Below, in pieces: positions 63,985 to 64,000 of a DNA stretch of 64,000 nt (position 1 is its first letter; every line of letters begins with the position of its first letter). This DNA is from Mesostigma viride (Eukaryota > Streptophyta > Mesostigmatophyceae > Mesostigmatales > Mesostigmataceae). The notes under the pieces were generated by a model. The model searched no databases and had not been told where the DNA came from. It worked only from the letters and a program-made list of their open reading frames with translations. Where the stretch lies: positions 122,001-186,000 of the forward strand of contig RPFO01000076.1 of the NCBI GenBank assembly GCA_009746045.1. The letters run 5' to 3'. The translations under genes were made by a program, and so were the position numbers.

Positions 63985-64000
63985 GGTTTGCGGGTATGAC

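Larger units (their letters stand above)
45601..64000 (-). mobile_element. Ty3/gypsy chromovirus with ORF3 (gypsy D), rearranged or duplicated
   Basis: On the minus strand: partial gag-pol-ORF3 (copy I, 64000-56641), an extra RT-integrase segment (56640-54160), then gag-pol-ORF3 (copy II, 54159-46400) ending with polypurine tract and 3' LTR (45601-46184). Copies I and II match base for base over 7.3 kb apart from scattered small indels, at an offset of about 9.96 kb. The integrase ends with a chromodomain, which places it among the chromoviruses. No LTR lies between the copies, so this is not a simple tandem insertion. Confidence 0.85.

Noticed and set aside
45601-64000. Two tandem full insertions of gypsy D
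   Set aside because: A real tandem would have an LTR between the copies; instead an RT-integrase block with abrupt joins is found.
1-64000. tRNA, rRNA or other structured RNA genes
   Set aside because: No cloverleaf, rRNA core or snRNA-like sequence was recognised by eye; an RNA covariance scan would be needed to be certain.

Overview
This is a 64 kb piece of a large, repeat-choked eukaryotic nuclear genome. It holds one host gene and otherwise mobile elements nested in one another. The host gene (about 34.8-42.7 kb, plus strand, five exons with GT-AG introns) encodes a fold-type IV PLP aminotransferase of the plant D-amino-acid-aminotransferase-like / aminodeoxychorismate-lyase group. Its GC-rich codons, the plant-type protein, and the chromovirus, copia, hAT, CACTA and LINE families point to the green lineage, most likely a GC-rich streptophyte or chlorophyte alga. 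No species can be named from sequence alone. No bacterial operon, rRNA, tRNA or CRISPR was seen.

Layout. 1-3455: minus-strand Ty1/copia element (copia A) with 5' LTR, PBS and gag-protease ORF; a 652-bp hAT-type element (8-bp target duplication) splits that ORF. 3456-6318: right half of a CACTA-type DNA transposon, cut by the copia A LTR. 6319-7229: unassigned DNA with a strong palindrome. 7230-13698: fragment of a Ty3/gypsy element (gypsy A) carrying a complete 5.1-kb CACTA element (8392-13533). 13699-28100: one (ATCC)n array of about 1.9 kb, split by two retrotransposons, copia C (13782-18320, LTRs apparently identical) and gypsy B (18883-26823, LTRs differing at about 5 of 574 positions). 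Both lie between 5-bp duplications of the array itself. 28343-34395: three nested DNA-transposon-like units with inverted ends. 34834-42739: the aminotransferase gene, with minisatellites in its introns and a 2.2-kb hAT-like insert in intron 3. 43552-45600: fragments of two LINEs in opposite orientation. 45601-64000: minus-strand chromovirus (gypsy D) with gag, protease, RT, RNase H, integrase, chromodomain and a long 3' accessory ORF (ORF3) of unknown function. It appears as two nearly identical copies about 9.96 kb apart, separated by a 2.5-kb RT-integrase segment full of single-base indels that looks like unpolished long-read sequence.

How the parts relate. Insertion order can be read from the nesting: gypsy A before its CACTA insertion; the ATCC array before copia C and gypsy B; copia A before its hAT insertion. 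Copia C and gypsy B are recent insertions with grossly defective pol genes, so they were probably mobilised by proteins from other copies. The most novel items are ORF3 of gypsy D, the hydrophobic segment that replaces the expected integrase in copia A, and the two independent insertions into one tetranucleotide array.
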